In this document: positions 1 to 8,668 of the stretch, one piece after another
Layout of the letters: each line of letters begins with the position of its first letter
How positions within the stretch are numbered: position 1 is the stretch's first letter
NCBI RefSeq assembly: GCF_900070365.1
Contig: NZ_LN850107.1
Location: 7,254,001-7,318,000, forward strand
Direction of reading: 5' to 3'
Length of the DNA: 64,000 nt
Origin: Alloactinosynnema sp. L-07
Lineage (GTDB): Bacteria; Actinomycetota; Actinomycetes; Mycobacteriales; Pseudonocardiaceae
Made by a program: the position numbers and the translations under genes
Notes under the pieces: generated by a model
The model's database searches: none
What the model was told of the DNA's origin: nothing
What the model saw: the letters and a program-made list of their open reading frames with translations, nothing else

Positions 1-363
1 TCTGCGGCGGCATCGAGATTCAGGCGTCATCACCACAATCAGTACACGAATGACTCCGTCTGAATTAGACAGTTCGTTGCGAACGGGCTGTTCGCCGGTT
101 GGTCACTTCGCATTGTCGATCACGAAATCTTCGCAACGATACTTCTCAATGTACGGCCGAAATTTCTTCGCTGAACCAGAAGCTTCGGACGGACACCGCA
201 GATGAGGGGGTGATGCGCCCGACTGGCCCGCGAACGGAGTTGCCGCTCCGGCCGCGAACCAGCCAGGTCATTCGCATCACGGTGTGGACCTTGCTCTCGC
301 CACATCGGACACGTGCCCGGACAACAGTCCAGAGCACATACTGCGTAGAAAAGGATACATGCA
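1..363. other. Region upstream of the surface locus, no gene seen
   Basis: I see no convincing coding sequence here; the short open frames lack ribosome binding sites and do not resemble proteins. The stretch is less GC-rich than the genes that follow and presumably holds the promoter of the surface locus. An AAAAGG sequence at 349-354 sits about nine bases before the GTG start at 364 and is the likely ribosome binding site. Confidence 0.4.
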
Positions 364-1347
364 GTGAGCAAGAAGCGTATGCTCGTCGCGGCTTCGGCCG
401 CTCTCGCGGCGCTGGCTCTCGCGTCTGGCTCGGCCCAGGCCGACCCGACCGGCGCCCCGACCTACCGTGAGCTCGTCGGCACCGGCTCCGACACCACCCA
501 GACCGTCATGAACGGCCTGGCCGACGCCATCACCATCAACGGCGTCAAGGTTCTTGGTTCGTACGACGCCCGTGGTTCGGTGCAGATCACCACCAAGGAC
601 GCCGCGACCAACCCGAACTGCACCGTGGCGCGCCCCGAGGGCTCGACCCCCGGTGTCAACCTGCTCAAGGCCAACATGGCCTCGGGCGACGGCTGTGTGC
701 AGTTCGCCCGTTCGTCGTCGAACAACGCGACGGCCAACCCGACCCTGCGCTACATCCCGTTCTCGGTCGACGCGCTGACCTACGCGGTCCGCGGCGACAG
801 CACGGTGCCGAAGAAGCTGACCAAGGCGCAGCTGACCTCGATCTACACCTGTGCGAGCACCACCTTCAAGCCGCTGGCCCCGCAGTTCGGCTCTGGCACG
901 CGTCAGTTCTTCGTCCGCCAGGTCATGCCCGCGGGCACCGTCGACTCGGCCACGCTGTTCGGCCCCGGCGGCACCTACCCGTGTGTCACCGACAAGGACG
1001 CCGCGAACGAGGGCATCCAGGAGCACGTCGGCACCTACCTGACCGACGTCAAGCACCTGCTGCCCTACTCGATCGCGGTCTACAACTCGCAGATCTACGG
1101 CCAGGCGCCTGCCGCGCAGGGCAAGGCCGTGCTGGGCGTGCTCGACAACATCCAGCCGAGCAACCTGAACACCTCGTCGACGATGAAGCGTGACGTCTAC
1201 AACGTGATCCCGGCCGACAAGATCGCCGAAGAGCCGTACGCGAGCGTCTTCGTCGGCTCGAACTCGCTCATCTGCGCCCGTCAGGACGTCATCACCCGCT
1301 ACGGCTTCGGTGTCGCCGCCAACTGTGGCCAGCCGCTCGTCCCGTAG
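364..1347 (+). CDS. Secreted PstS-like substrate-binding protein
   Basis: The 327-residue protein starts with a Sec signal peptide (MSKKR, an Ala/Leu-rich core, an AQA-D type cleavage site near residue 27) and is therefore exported. The mature part begins with a GTGSDTT motif and follows the pattern of the periplasmic phosphate-binding (PstS-like, PBP type 2) fold; four to five cysteines suggest disulfides. There is no lipobox cysteine, so it is not an obvious lipoprotein. It starts at a GTG preceded by AAAAGG. The locus also has a PstB-like ATPase at 7499-8308 but no PstC or PstA permease, so a role as phosphate importer is not supported by context; a surface or sensing role with the neighbouring exported proteins is inferred. 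Fold assignment is moderately sure, ligand unknown. Confidence 0.7.
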   Translation: MSKKRMLVAASAALAALALASGSAQADPTGAPTYRELVGTGSDTTQTVMNGLADAITINGVKVLGSYDARGSVQITTKDAATNPNCTVARPEGSTPGVNLLKANMASGDGCVQFARSSSNNATANPTLRYIPFSVDALTYAVRGDSTVPKKLTKAQLTSIYTCASTTFKPLAPQFGSGTRQFFVRQVMPAGTVDSATLFGPGGTYPCVTDKDAANEGIQEHVGTYLTDVKHLLPYSIAVYNSQIYGQAPAAQGKAVLGVLDNIQPSNLNTSSTMKRDVYNVIPADKIAEEPYASVFVGSNSLICARQDVITRYGFGVAANCGQPLVP

Positions 1348-1431
1348 TTCTTCCCCGCTCGCTTGAGCAGCTCGTCCAGTAGCTCTTCCACACCTTCACG
1401 AAAGGTCTGCACAACCGTGCGAGGAAACACC

Positions 1432-2982
1432 ATGGCCCGCCGGGCTGTCGGCTTCGCGGTCGCGTTCGCCGCCGCTGCCGCCGCCACCATCGGCGCCGCG
1501 GGCATCGCTGCCGCCGCCCCCGCCGTCAAGATCGGCAACCTGACCGCCAGCAAGGCGTCGGGCTCCGACATCGAAGCCCCCGGCTACACCACCAGCGGCG
1601 GCTGCCCGACCGACTCCGACGGCTACGAGGTCCGTATCTACGGTCCCGGCGCCTTCACCCCCGGGCTCGTCGCCACCACCGTGACCGACGTCAACTTCTC
1701 CACCACCAGCGCGTTCTCCGTGGTGCAGACGCTGTCGTTCAAGGACGTCGCGGTCGACAACAGCACCACCATCGTGCCGGGTCTCTACACCGTCGCGGTC
1801 AACTGCCTCGACCAGCTCGCGGCCGCGGAGAAGGGGTCGTTCACCGTCGACCTCAACTTCACCACCGCCACCGCGTGGACCGTCGTCGCGAACAAGGTCA
1901 ACACCACCACCGCCCTGTCGGCCGCCCCGGCCGCCCCGGTGACCGCGGGCTCCGCGGTGACCCTGACCGCGACGGTCTCCCCGTCGACCACCGGCCAGGT
2001 CCAGTTCCGTGACGGCGCCAACGCCCTCGGCGCCCCGGTCGCCGTGAACAACGGTGTCGCCACCCTCACCACCTCGGCTCTGGCCGTGGGCGCGCGTTCG
2101 CTGACCGCCGAGTTCCTGGGCAGCGCCACGCACAACGGGTCGACCTCCGCCGCGCTGGCCTACCAGGTCAACCCGGCTCCGGCGGGCGACACCACCACCG
2201 CCCTCGCGGTGACCCCGAGCGGCACCGCCGCGCAGTACAGCACCGTCACCCTCGCGGCGACCGTGGCCCCGGCCACCGCCGCAGGAACCGTGCAGTTCTT
2301 CGATGGCGCCAACGCCCTGGGCAACCCGGTCACCGTCGCCAACGGCTCCGCCTCGGTCAACAACGCCAACTTCGCCGTTGGCGCGCACAGCTTCACCGTG
2401 CGCTTCATCCCGGCCAACCCGGCCCTCTTCAACCCGTCGGTGTCCGCCGCCGTCGCGCTGGAGATCACCGCGTTCGCCGGTGTCACCACCTACGAGGACA
2501 TCACCACCACCGTTCTCGCCGGTGAGCTGACCATCTCGGTCGCGAACCAGAACGTCGTCCTGCCCTCGCCGGTCATGGCCGCCGACGGCTCGCTGCTGAC
2601 CACCGCTGGTTCGCTCAACCCGATCAAGGTAACCGACACCCGCGCGGGTAACCCGGGCTGGAACGTCTCGGGCCAGGTGACCGACTTCATCAACGGCGCC
2701 AACTCGATCAACGGTGCCAACCTGGGCTGGACCCCGAAGATCGTCGACAAGTCCCCGGTTCAGGTCATCACCGCCGGTGCCCTCGTCGACCCGGCCAACG
2801 CCATCGTTCCGGGCGCCACCGCCCCGAACGGCCTCGGCCTGGCCACCGCCCGTGTTCTGGCCTCCGCCGCCGCCCTCGGCGGCAACGGCACCGCGAACCT
2901 CACCGCGGACCTGGCCCTCAAGGTTCCCACCTCCACCGTGGCGGGCACCTACACGGCGCGGCTGACCCTCACCGCTATCTGA
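1432..2982 (+). CDS. Secreted Ig-like repeat protein
   Basis: This 516-residue protein has a long Ala-rich signal peptide ending near residue 30. Residues about 32-150 form a domain with two cysteines (in TTSGGC and AVNC) and the signature FKDVAVDNSTT. The same domain recurs in the products at 4128 and 4915. It is followed by two bacterial Ig-like repeats of about 85-90 residues (each TTALxxxP...VQFxDGANALG), then a further beta-rich region of about 180 residues ending in LTLTAI. The ATG at 1432 was chosen because GAGG lies just upstream and the signal peptide begins there. No anchor motif is visible, so it is secreted or non-covalently retained. Ig-like repeats commonly form rigid stalks in adhesins; the ligand is unknown. 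Confidence 0.75.
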   Translation: MARRAVGFAVAFAAAAAATIGAAGIAAAAPAVKIGNLTASKASGSDIEAPGYTTSGGCPTDSDGYEVRIYGPGAFTPGLVATTVTDVNFSTTSAFSVVQTLSFKDVAVDNSTTIVPGLYTVAVNCLDQLAAAEKGSFTVDLNFTTATAWTVVANKVNTTTALSAAPAAPVTAGSAVTLTATVSPSTTGQVQFRDGANALGAPVAVNNGVATLTTSALAVGARSLTAEFLGSATHNGSTSAALAYQVNPAPAGDTTTALAVTPSGTAAQYSTVTLAATVAPATAAGTVQFFDGANALGNPVTVANGSASVNNANFAVGAHSFTVRFIPANPALFNPSVSAAVALEITAFAGVTTYEDITTTVLAGELTISVANQNVVLPSPVMAADGSLLTTAGSLNPIKVTDTRAGNPGWNVSGQVTDFINGANSINGANLGWTPKIVDKSPVQVITAGALVDPANAIVPGATAPNGLGLATARVLASAAALGGNGTANLTADLALKVPTSTVAGTYTARLTLTAI

Positions 2983-3018
2983 TCTGTTCCTCGGATAGCC
3001 AGCTAGCACCACGCCAGT

Positions 3019-3055
3019 GGGGGCGGATCGGGACCAGGCATCCCGATCCGCCCCC
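3019..3055 (+). terminator. Perfect 15-bp stem hairpin
   Basis: A GC-rich inverted repeat (GGGGGCGGATCGGGA and its complement, 7-base loop) lies 36 bases after the stop of the Ig-like protein. There is no clear T-run. It is likely a terminator or an attenuating or stabilising hairpin separating that gene from the next one. Confidence 0.6.
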
Positions 3056-3106
3056 ACGCCCTGGATTTCAAGCTCCACAATGACCATGCTCTACAAAGGA
3101 CACGAC

Positions 3107-4141
3107 ATGACGCGGATCTGGCGCCGCACGATCCTCACCGGCCTGCTCGCCGCCGTCGCACTGGGAGCCTTCCCGGCCGTGGCCACGGCGCAGGACACGC
3201 CCGCGCAGGACAAGGGGCCCGCCACCTTCGGCGTGCGGCCCGCCACCGCGCAAGCGCCGGACAACCGCCCCAACTTCAGCTTCAGCGCGACGCCGGGCGC
3301 GGTGATCAAGGACCACCTCGCCGTCGCGAACATCTCCACCGGTCCGCTGTCGCTCAAGGTGTACGCCAGCGACGCTTTCAACACCCCTGACGGCGGTTTC
3401 GACCTGCTCGCCGCCGGGCACAAGCCGGTGGACATCGGCGCTTGGGCCAAGGTCGACGCCGAGACCGTCGAGGTTCCCGGCCGCACCACCAAGATCGTGC
3501 CGTTCACCATCACCATCCCGGCGGACGCGACGCCCGGCGACCACGTCGGCGGCATCGTCGCCGCGCTGGTCACCGAGGCCACCGGCAGCGACGGCCAGCG
3601 CGTCGCGGTCGAGCAGCGCGTCGGCTCCCGGTTCTATCTGCGGATCTCCGGCGACCTGAAGCCGCGGCTGTCGATCGAGGGCCTCACCGCGCAGTACAGC
3701 GGCGGGTGGTTCGGCAGCGGCGAGACGAAGATCAGCTACACCGTCCGCAACTCGGGCAACGTCCGCCTCGGCGGCAAGCAGAAGGTCACCGTCGAGACCC
3801 CGTGGGGCTCCGGGACCAGCGCCGAGAACCTGCCGGACCTGCCGGAACTGCTGCCGAACAACACTTTCGCCGTCACCACCACGGTCAAGGGCATTCTGCC
3901 CGCGGGCTGGCTCGACGGCCTGGTGCACATCGACCCCGTTGCCCCGCCCGGGCCGCAGCCCCAGGCCGAGGCGATCGACGCGAGCGTCACGGTCGTCGCG
4001 GTGCCGTGGCTGCTGGTCATCCTCCTCGCCGTGGTCCTGCTGCTGGTCCTGTTCCTGCGGTGGCGCAAGCGCAGGCGCAAGAACGCGCCCGGCCCGGCCG
4101 ACCCGGAGCCCGTCGTGGAGGTGCAGAGTGCGGTTGCGTAA
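3107..4141 (+). CDS. Exported DUF916-like membrane protein
   Basis: The 344-residue product has a signal peptide (MTRIWRRT, hydrophobic core, ATAQD cleavage site), an extracytoplasmic part of about 270 residues and one C-terminal membrane span (about 305-328) followed by the basic tail RWRKRRRKN. The extracytoplasmic part resembles the DUF916/WxL-associated peptidoglycan-binding architecture: an FGVRPA start, a cadherin-like beta sandwich, then a second beta domain. The ATG at 3107 has AAAGGA six bases upstream. Its 3' end overlaps the start of the next gene by 14 bases, so the two are co-translated. A scaffold that displays or holds the neighbouring surface proteins is a reasonable inference. 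Confidence 0.65.
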   Translation: MTRIWRRTILTGLLAAVALGAFPAVATAQDTPAQDKGPATFGVRPATAQAPDNRPNFSFSATPGAVIKDHLAVANISTGPLSLKVYASDAFNTPDGGFDLLAAGHKPVDIGAWAKVDAETVEVPGRTTKIVPFTITIPADATPGDHVGGIVAALVTEATGSDGQRVAVEQRVGSRFYLRISGDLKPRLSIEGLTAQYSGGWFGSGETKISYTVRNSGNVRLGGKQKVTVETPWGSGTSAENLPDLPELLPNNTFAVTTTVKGILPAGWLDGLVHIDPVAPPGPQPQAEAIDASVTVVAVPWLLVILLAVVLLLVLFLRWRKRRRKNAPGPADPEPVVEVQSAVA

Positions 4142-4871
4142 GCACTTCGCGGCTGCCCTGCTGGCGCTGACGGCTCTCGTCGGCCTGGCGGGGCATGCCG
4201 CTGCCCAGGCCCCCGGCGTGCTGGTCGTCACCCCCGGCGAGAGCGTCGACGCGGTTCCGGTGCGGCTCACCACCGAGAAGGGGTGCCCGCGCCCGGCGAC
4301 CGGCTACATGGCCACGATGAAGGGCCACGGCCTCGACAACGTCAACGTCGTCGCCACCTCGGATGTCGGCATCTCTTTCTCCGAGAGCTTCGAGGTGCAC
4401 CTGGCGTACACGTTCAAGGACTTCGCCGCGGACAACAACACCACGCTGCAAGGCAAGTACGACATCACCTTGACCTGTGTGGACATGTTCACCCAGCAGG
4501 CGTACGGCTCCTTCGTCGCCACGGTCGACTTCCCGCAGCAGGCGCGCTACGTCGCGCAGGGCAAGTCGAAGGGCCCGCAGCAGCACACCAAGCCCGCCGT
4601 GCCCGGCATGGAGGAGCAGTCAGTGCCCCAGCAGGGCGGCCAGCCGGGGCTGCCTGGCCAGCCGACCCAGCCAGGCCAGGCCGCGCCCGAAGCGCAGCCG
4701 TCCCCACAGGACCCAGATGCCGCGGCGCAGCCCGCGCCCGCGAGCGGCGACGGCACACAGCCGTTCCTGTACCTCGCGGGCGGCGTGCTCGCGTTGATCG
4801 CGGTGGCGTTCGCCGTGTCGTCGTTCCGCAAGCGCGCCAAGGCGCCCAGTTCCGAGTCCGCATCAGAGTGA
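4128..4871 (+). CDS. Exported single-span protein with the shared two-Cys domain
   Basis: A GTG start at 4128 is preceded by GGAGG at 4117-4121. The 247-residue protein has a signal peptide ending at AAAQA, then a domain (about 30-145) with the locus signature: a TEKGC cysteine, TFKDFAADNNTT and LTC. A Pro/Gln-rich linker (about 150-205) follows. A C-terminal membrane span (FLYLAGGVLALIAVAFAVSS) with a basic tail comes last, without an LPxTG-type motif, so the domain is held outside the cell by a transmembrane anchor. It overlaps the 3107 gene. Function is unknown; the domain is a divergent copy of those at 1432 and 4915. Confidence 0.65.
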   Translation: MRLRKHFAAALLALTALVGLAGHAAAQAPGVLVVTPGESVDAVPVRLTTEKGCPRPATGYMATMKGHGLDNVNVVATSDVGISFSESFEVHLAYTFKDFAADNNTTLQGKYDITLTCVDMFTQQAYGSFVATVDFPQQARYVAQGKSKGPQQHTKPAVPGMEEQSVPQQGGQPGLPGQPTQPGQAAPEAQPSPQDPDAAAQPAPASGDGTQPFLYLAGGVLALIAVAFAVSSFRKRAKAPSSESASE

Positions 4872-4914
4872 CGCCGAACCCGGCCGCTGCTCACCACATT
4901 GGAGGAAATCTTTC

Positions 4915-6438
4915 ATGCGTAAGCGCCATCTGATCGCGGCAGGCGCGGCGGTCCTCACCACGGCCGTGGCCGGTGTGATCATCGCCGCGGGCAGCTCCGC
5001 GGCGGCCCCGCCGGTCGGCGACCTGGGCACCCTGTCGGTCAGCAAGGACAAGGGCCTCGACATCGAGGCGCCGTCCTACACCACGTCGGCCCCGTGCACG
5101 GCCGACTCCGACGGCTACGACCTGCGCGTGTTCGGCCCGGGCAAGTGGGAGACCGGCCTGGTCGGCACCACCGTCACCGACGTGGGCTTCTCGTCGACCG
5201 ACCCGTTCCCGGTCACCCAGACGCTGACCTTCAAGGACATCGCGGTCGACAACAGCACCACGATCACCGCGGGCGTCTACACGGTCATGGTCAGCTGCAA
5301 GGACCAGCTCGCCGACGTCACCAAGGGCACCTTCACCCGGAACTTCTACTTCACCGACGCCACGCACTGGCAGCTGAAGGACCCGGCGGAGCCGACCACC
5401 ACCACCACGGCGACCACCACCACTACAACGACCACCACGACGGTGGAGCCGACCACCACGACGACGACCGTGGAGCCGACGACGACCACGACCGTCGAGC
5501 CGACCACCACCACCGTGGAGCCGACCACGACCACGGTCGAGCCCACCACGACCACCACCACGGTCGACCCCACGACCACGACGGTCGAGCCGACCACCAC
5601 GACGACGACCGTGGAGCCGACGACGACCACTACGACGGTCGAGCCGACGACGACCACCACGACCACCACGACCACGGTGGAGCCGACGACCACGACCACC
5701 ACCACGACGGTCGAGCCGACCACCACGACGACGACCTCGAGCACGACGACCACCACGACGCCCGGTGAGATCCCGCTGCTGGGCAAGCTGACCTCGTCGA
5801 AGCAGGCCGGTCTGGACACCGACGCGCCGATCTACACCACCTCGGCGGGCTGCCCCGACACCGCGGACAACTACCGCGCCGACCTGTTCGGCCCGGGTGC
5901 GTTCGAGAACGGTCGTGAGCTCGTCAGCCTCAGCGACGCGGGCATCTCCTTCACCGCGCCGTTCACCGCGCAGCAGAGCAACACCTTCCTCGACATCGCC
6001 AAGGACGCGAACCTGACGGCGATGCCGGTCGGCGACTACACGATCGTCCTGTCCTGCCACATCGGTGTGGAGGACGAGAGCGTCGGCATCTTCACCCTGG
6101 ACATCAAGTTCACCGACGCGAAGAACTGGAAGGTCATCACCGGCGGGCAGACCAGCACCACCACCGCGCCGACCTCGACCACGTCGGGCACCGCCACCAC
6201 CAGCACCACGGCGGGCACCACGACCTCGGGCACCACCACCACCGACGCCACCACCACCACGACGACGACCCCGGCGGCGTCGGGTAACGGCGACTCCGAC
6301 GACGACAGCGGCCTGGCCAGCACCGGCGCGTCGATCGGGCTCAGCGTCCTGGTCGGGTCCGTGCTGATCGGCGCGGGTGCGTTCGCGGTCGTCGCGGCGC
6401 GCAGGCGCCGGGCCGTGGGCACCTCGTCCGACAGCTGA
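4915..6438 (+). CDS. Cell-wall anchored Thr-rich surface protein with LAxTG signal
   Basis: The 507-residue protein has a signal peptide (residues 1-32), a first two-Cys domain (about 35-155, FKDIAVDNSTT), a long Thr-rich stalk built of VEPTTTT-type units (about 160-283), a second copy of the domain (about 285-405), another Thr-rich stretch, and a C-terminal sorting signal: LASTG, a hydrophobic span and ARRRR. LAxTG is the motif known for class E sortases of actinobacteria. The Thr-rich stalks are probably O-mannosylated, as is usual for such sequences in actinomycetes (inference). The next gene encodes a sortase-like protein that lacks catalytic residues, so the enzyme that anchors this protein must be encoded elsewhere. 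Confidence 0.8.
   Translation: MRKRHLIAAGAAVLTTAVAGVIIAAGSSAAAPPVGDLGTLSVSKDKGLDIEAPSYTTSAPCTADSDGYDLRVFGPGKWETGLVGTTVTDVGFSSTDPFPVTQTLTFKDIAVDNSTTITAGVYTVMVSCKDQLADVTKGTFTRNFYFTDATHWQLKDPAEPTTTTTATTTTTTTTTTVEPTTTTTTVEPTTTTTVEPTTTTVEPTTTTVEPTTTTTTVDPTTTTVEPTTTTTTVEPTTTTTTVEPTTTTTTTTTTVEPTTTTTTTTVEPTTTTTTSSTTTTTTPGEIPLLGKLTSSKQAGLDTDAPIYTTSAGCPDTADNYRADLFGPGAFENGRELVSLSDAGISFTAPFTAQQSNTFLDIAKDANLTAMPVGDYTIVLSCHIGVEDESVGIFTLDIKFTDAKNWKVITGGQTSTTTAPTSTTSGTATTSTTAGTTTSGTTTTDATTTTTTTPAASGNGDSDDDSGLASTGASIGLSVLVGSVLIGAGAFAVVAARRRRAVGTSSDS
5392..5760 (+). repeat. In-frame Thr-codon low-complexity repeat
   Basis: About 370 bases of ACC/ACG codons punctuated by GTGGAGCCG (Val-Glu-Pro) units encode the stalk of the surface protein. 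The units vary from four to ten threonines. Such a repeat is prone to length variation between strains. It is coding, not a CRISPR or satellite. Confidence 0.85.
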
Positions 6439-6518
6439 TCGACATGGTTGCCCTGAAGCCGCCCGGGTTCCGCTCATCGCGGGCCCGGCGGCCAGGGGCA
6501 CGTTCCAACCCGTTCGTG

Positions 6519-6546
6519 TGCGCCGGGGCCAGACAGCCCCGGCGCA
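6519..6546 (+). terminator. GC-rich hairpin after the surface-protein gene
   Basis: TGCGCCGGGGC and its exact complement with a 6-base loop form an 11-bp stem between the LAxTG protein gene and the sortase-like gene. There is no T-run; it may terminate or attenuate the upstream transcript. Confidence 0.5.
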
Positions 6547-6573
6547 TACGGGTGTGACCAGGAAGGACACAAG

Positions 6574-7482
6574 GTGACGGTGACCGACGAGACCGTGCGC
6601 CCGGCCGAACCCGCGCCCGCGCCCGTCGATGACAGACGCGTGTCGTGGCTGGTGTTCGCCGGGCAGATGTTCGCCATCCTGGGCGCGGTGCTGCTGTGCT
6701 TCGTCGCCCAGCTGGCGCTGATCGGCGCGGCCAAACACGCCCGCGACCAAGAGCGCGCGCTGGTCGACTTCCGGGTCGAACTCGCCAACGCGACGGCCCC
6801 GGTCTCGGCGCTGACCGACGAGGGCAGGCTGCTCGACGCGGGCACGTCGGTCGCCATCATCGAGATCCCCAGGCTGCGTCTGCGGGAAGTGGTCGCCGAA
6901 GGCACCTCGGCGCGCACGCTCAAGTCCGGGCCAGGGCACCTGCGCAACACCCCGCTGCCCGGCCAGGCCGGAATCAGCGTCATCCTCGGCCGCCGCGCCG
7001 CGTACGGCGGCCCGTTCAGCCTGCTCGACCGGCTGCAACAGGGCGACCAGATCATCGTGACCACCGGCCAGGGCGAGCACCGCTACATGGTGCAGGGCGT
7101 GCGACATGCTGGCGACAAGGAGCGGCCCGCGCCCAAGGCCAACGAGGGCAGGCTGCTGCTGGCCACCGCCGACGGCCCGATGTTCCTGCCCACCGACGTC
7201 ATGCGCGTCGACGCGCGGCTGACCTCCGAGGTGCAGACCACCTCCGGCGCGGTACCCGCGTTCGCGGTGCCCGACAGCGAGCGGCTCATGGTCGGCGACA
7301 ACAGCGCGTTGGTCCCCGTTGTGCTGTGGAGCCTGCTGCTCGCGGTGGCCGCCGTGCTGATCGTGTGGGTGCGTAAGCGGGTCGGCCGCTGGCACGCCTG
7401 GGTGATCGGCCTGCCCGTACTCGGCGTGCTGGGCGTGACCCTGGCCGACCAGGCCGCCGCGATGCTGCCGAACTTGTTGTGA
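6574..7482 (+). CDS. Sortase-fold protein lacking catalytic His and Cys
   Basis: The 302-residue product has one N-terminal membrane span (about 25-48), an extracellular sortase-like domain (about 70-220) and two C-terminal spans (about 246-264 and 272-296). The sortase landmarks [13 protein letters not shown] and [16 protein letters not shown] are clear. At the catalytic His position the expected GHR is GRR (Arg140), and at the catalytic Cys position the expected TLTTC is LLATA (Ala199); the only cysteine is in the first membrane span. The catalytic Arg also seems replaced. I infer a pseudo-enzyme that may bind the LAxTG substrate or act as assembly scaffold. The start GTG at 6574 follows AAGGA. 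The gene lies directly after an LAxTG protein. Confidence 0.75.
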   Translation: MTVTDETVRPAEPAPAPVDDRRVSWLVFAGQMFAILGAVLLCFVAQLALIGAAKHARDQERALVDFRVELANATAPVSALTDEGRLLDAGTSVAIIEIPRLRLREVVAEGTSARTLKSGPGHLRNTPLPGQAGISVILGRRAAYGGPFSLLDRLQQGDQIIVTTGQGEHRYMVQGVRHAGDKERPAPKANEGRLLLATADGPMFLPTDVMRVDARLTSEVQTTSGAVPAFAVPDSERLMVGDNSALVPVVLWSLLLAVAAVLIVWVRKRVGRWHAWVIGLPVLGVLGVTLADQAAAMLPNLL

Positions 7483-7498
7483 CGCAAGGAGAATGACG

Positions 7499-8308
7499 AT
7501 GACTGTGACCCAACAGCTGCCCGCCCCCGGCGACCTCGCCGCCCTGGACGCGCGCTCGATCTCGGCTTGGTTCGGCGAGCGCAAAGTGCTCGACCGGGTG
7601 TCGCTGATGATGCCCGCCGGGTCGGTGACCGCGCTGATCGGCCCGTCGGGCTGCGGCAAGTCGACCTTCCTGCGCACGCTCAACCGGATGCACGAGCTGA
7701 TCCCCGGCGCGACTTTGGCGGGGGAGGTGCTGCTGTCGGGGGCCGACATCTACGACCCGAAGCGAAAGCTCACCGACGCGCGCAGGCAGATCGGGATGGT
7801 GTTCCAGAAGCCGAACCCGTTCCCGGCCATGTCGATCTACGACAACGTGGTCGCCGGGCTGAAGCTGACCGGGACCAAGGTGGCACGGTCCGAGCGCGAC
7901 GACCTGGTGGAGTCCTGCCTGGCCAAGGCAGGTCTGTGGAACGAGGTACGCGAGCGCCTGCGCCAGCCCGGTGGCGCGCTTTCCGGCGGACAGCAGCAGC
8001 GCCTGTGCATCGCACGGTCCCTGGCGGTCCGCCCCAAGGTGCTGCTCATGGACGAGCCATGCTCGGCGCTGGACCCAACCTCGACGCGTCGCATTGAGCA
8101 GACCATCGCGGAACTGTCACACGAGGTGACAATCGTGATCGTCACGCACAACATGCAGCAAGCGGCCCGCGTGTCCCAGCAGTGCGCGTTCTTCCTGGCC
8201 GAACAGGGCACGCCCGGCGTGATCGTCGAGGCAGGCCCAACAGAGATGATCTTCGGCTCGCCCCAGGACGAACGCACCTCCGACTACGTCCACGGCCGCT
8301 TCGGCTAA
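7499..8308 (+). CDS. PstB-type ABC transporter ATPase
   Basis: The 269-residue protein is a complete ABC ATPase of the phosphate (PstB) type: Walker [10 protein letters not shown] (about 48-56), Q-loop in [10 protein letters not shown], signature LSGGQQQR, Walker [14 protein letters not shown] and H-loop THNMQQ. I prefer the ATG at 7499 over 7493 because AAGGAG (7486-7491) is then seven bases away. All catalytic residues are present. No permease gene is nearby. The operon also contains a PstS-like protein, so either the permeases are elsewhere or the ATPase powers an unusual membrane partner such as the sortase-like protein. It is the last gene before the palindromic repeat. Confidence 0.85.
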   Translation: MTVTQQLPAPGDLAALDARSISAWFGERKVLDRVSLMMPAGSVTALIGPSGCGKSTFLRTLNRMHELIPGATLAGEVLLSGADIYDPKRKLTDARRQIGMVFQKPNPFPAMSIYDNVVAGLKLTGTKVARSERDDLVESCLAKAGLWNEVRERLRQPGGALSGGQQQRLCIARSLAVRPKVLLMDEPCSALDPTSTRRIEQTIAELSHEVTIVIVTHNMQQAARVSQQCAFFLAEQGTPGVIVEAGPTEMIFGSPQDERTSDYVHGRFG

Positions 8309-8375
8309 GCGCGTCTTTGGCTTGTGGGGACCGAAGGTCCCTGCACTTTCCCCTGCACCCTCGTCCTGGCAATCC

Positions 8376-8463
8376 CTTATCCGGAAACAGGGATGTCAAG
8401 GGTCAGCTCGCTGATCGCGCAGCGACGCCGCAGGCGCCCTTGACATCCCTGTTTCCGGATAAG
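8376..8463. repeat. Hairpin element P1 with perfect 27-bp arms
   Basis: The left arm begins CTTATCCGGAAACAGGGATG at 8376 and the right arm ends at 8463 as its exact complement. The 34-base centre (8403-8436) itself folds (TCAGC/GCTGA). The same element recurs inverted in the copy at 34856-35273. Confidence 0.8.
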
Positions 8464-8578
8464 ACGCTGATTGACGAGGGAGCGGCTCGCCCTCCGAAGC
8501 CCGGACGAGTGCACTCGTTGGCGTACAACGAGTGCACTCGTCGTGGGGCAGGGCGGGGTCGCTCCCCTAGCCCGAGCG

Positions 8579-8668
8579 TTTAACATTCGATCGACGGCGT
8601 CAAGGGCGCCTGCGGCGTCGCTGCGCGATCGGCAAGCCGACCCTTGACACCGCCGATCGAATGTTAAA
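8579..8668. repeat. Hairpin element P2 with 28-bp arms
   Basis: The arms (TTTAACATTCGATCG at the left end) match with two mismatches over 28 bases. The inner 34 bases are the reverse complement of the P1 centre with a few changes, so P1 and P2 are members of one family with different outer arms. Confidence 0.75.

Noticed and set aside
5390..5760. Dense short repeats resembling a CRISPR or satellite array
   Set aside because: They are Thr/Val-Glu-Pro codons in one open frame; there are no constant repeats with unique spacers and no cas genes.
4891..7749. Very long minus-strand open frame (about 950 codons) opposite the surface genes
   Set aside because: It is Gly/Arg/Val-rich low-complexity antisense of high-GC coding DNA with no start signal; the plus-strand genes have signal peptides, domains and ribosome binding sites.
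364..8308. High-affinity phosphate uptake (pst) operon
   Set aside because: PstC and PstA are missing and the intervening genes encode surface proteins.
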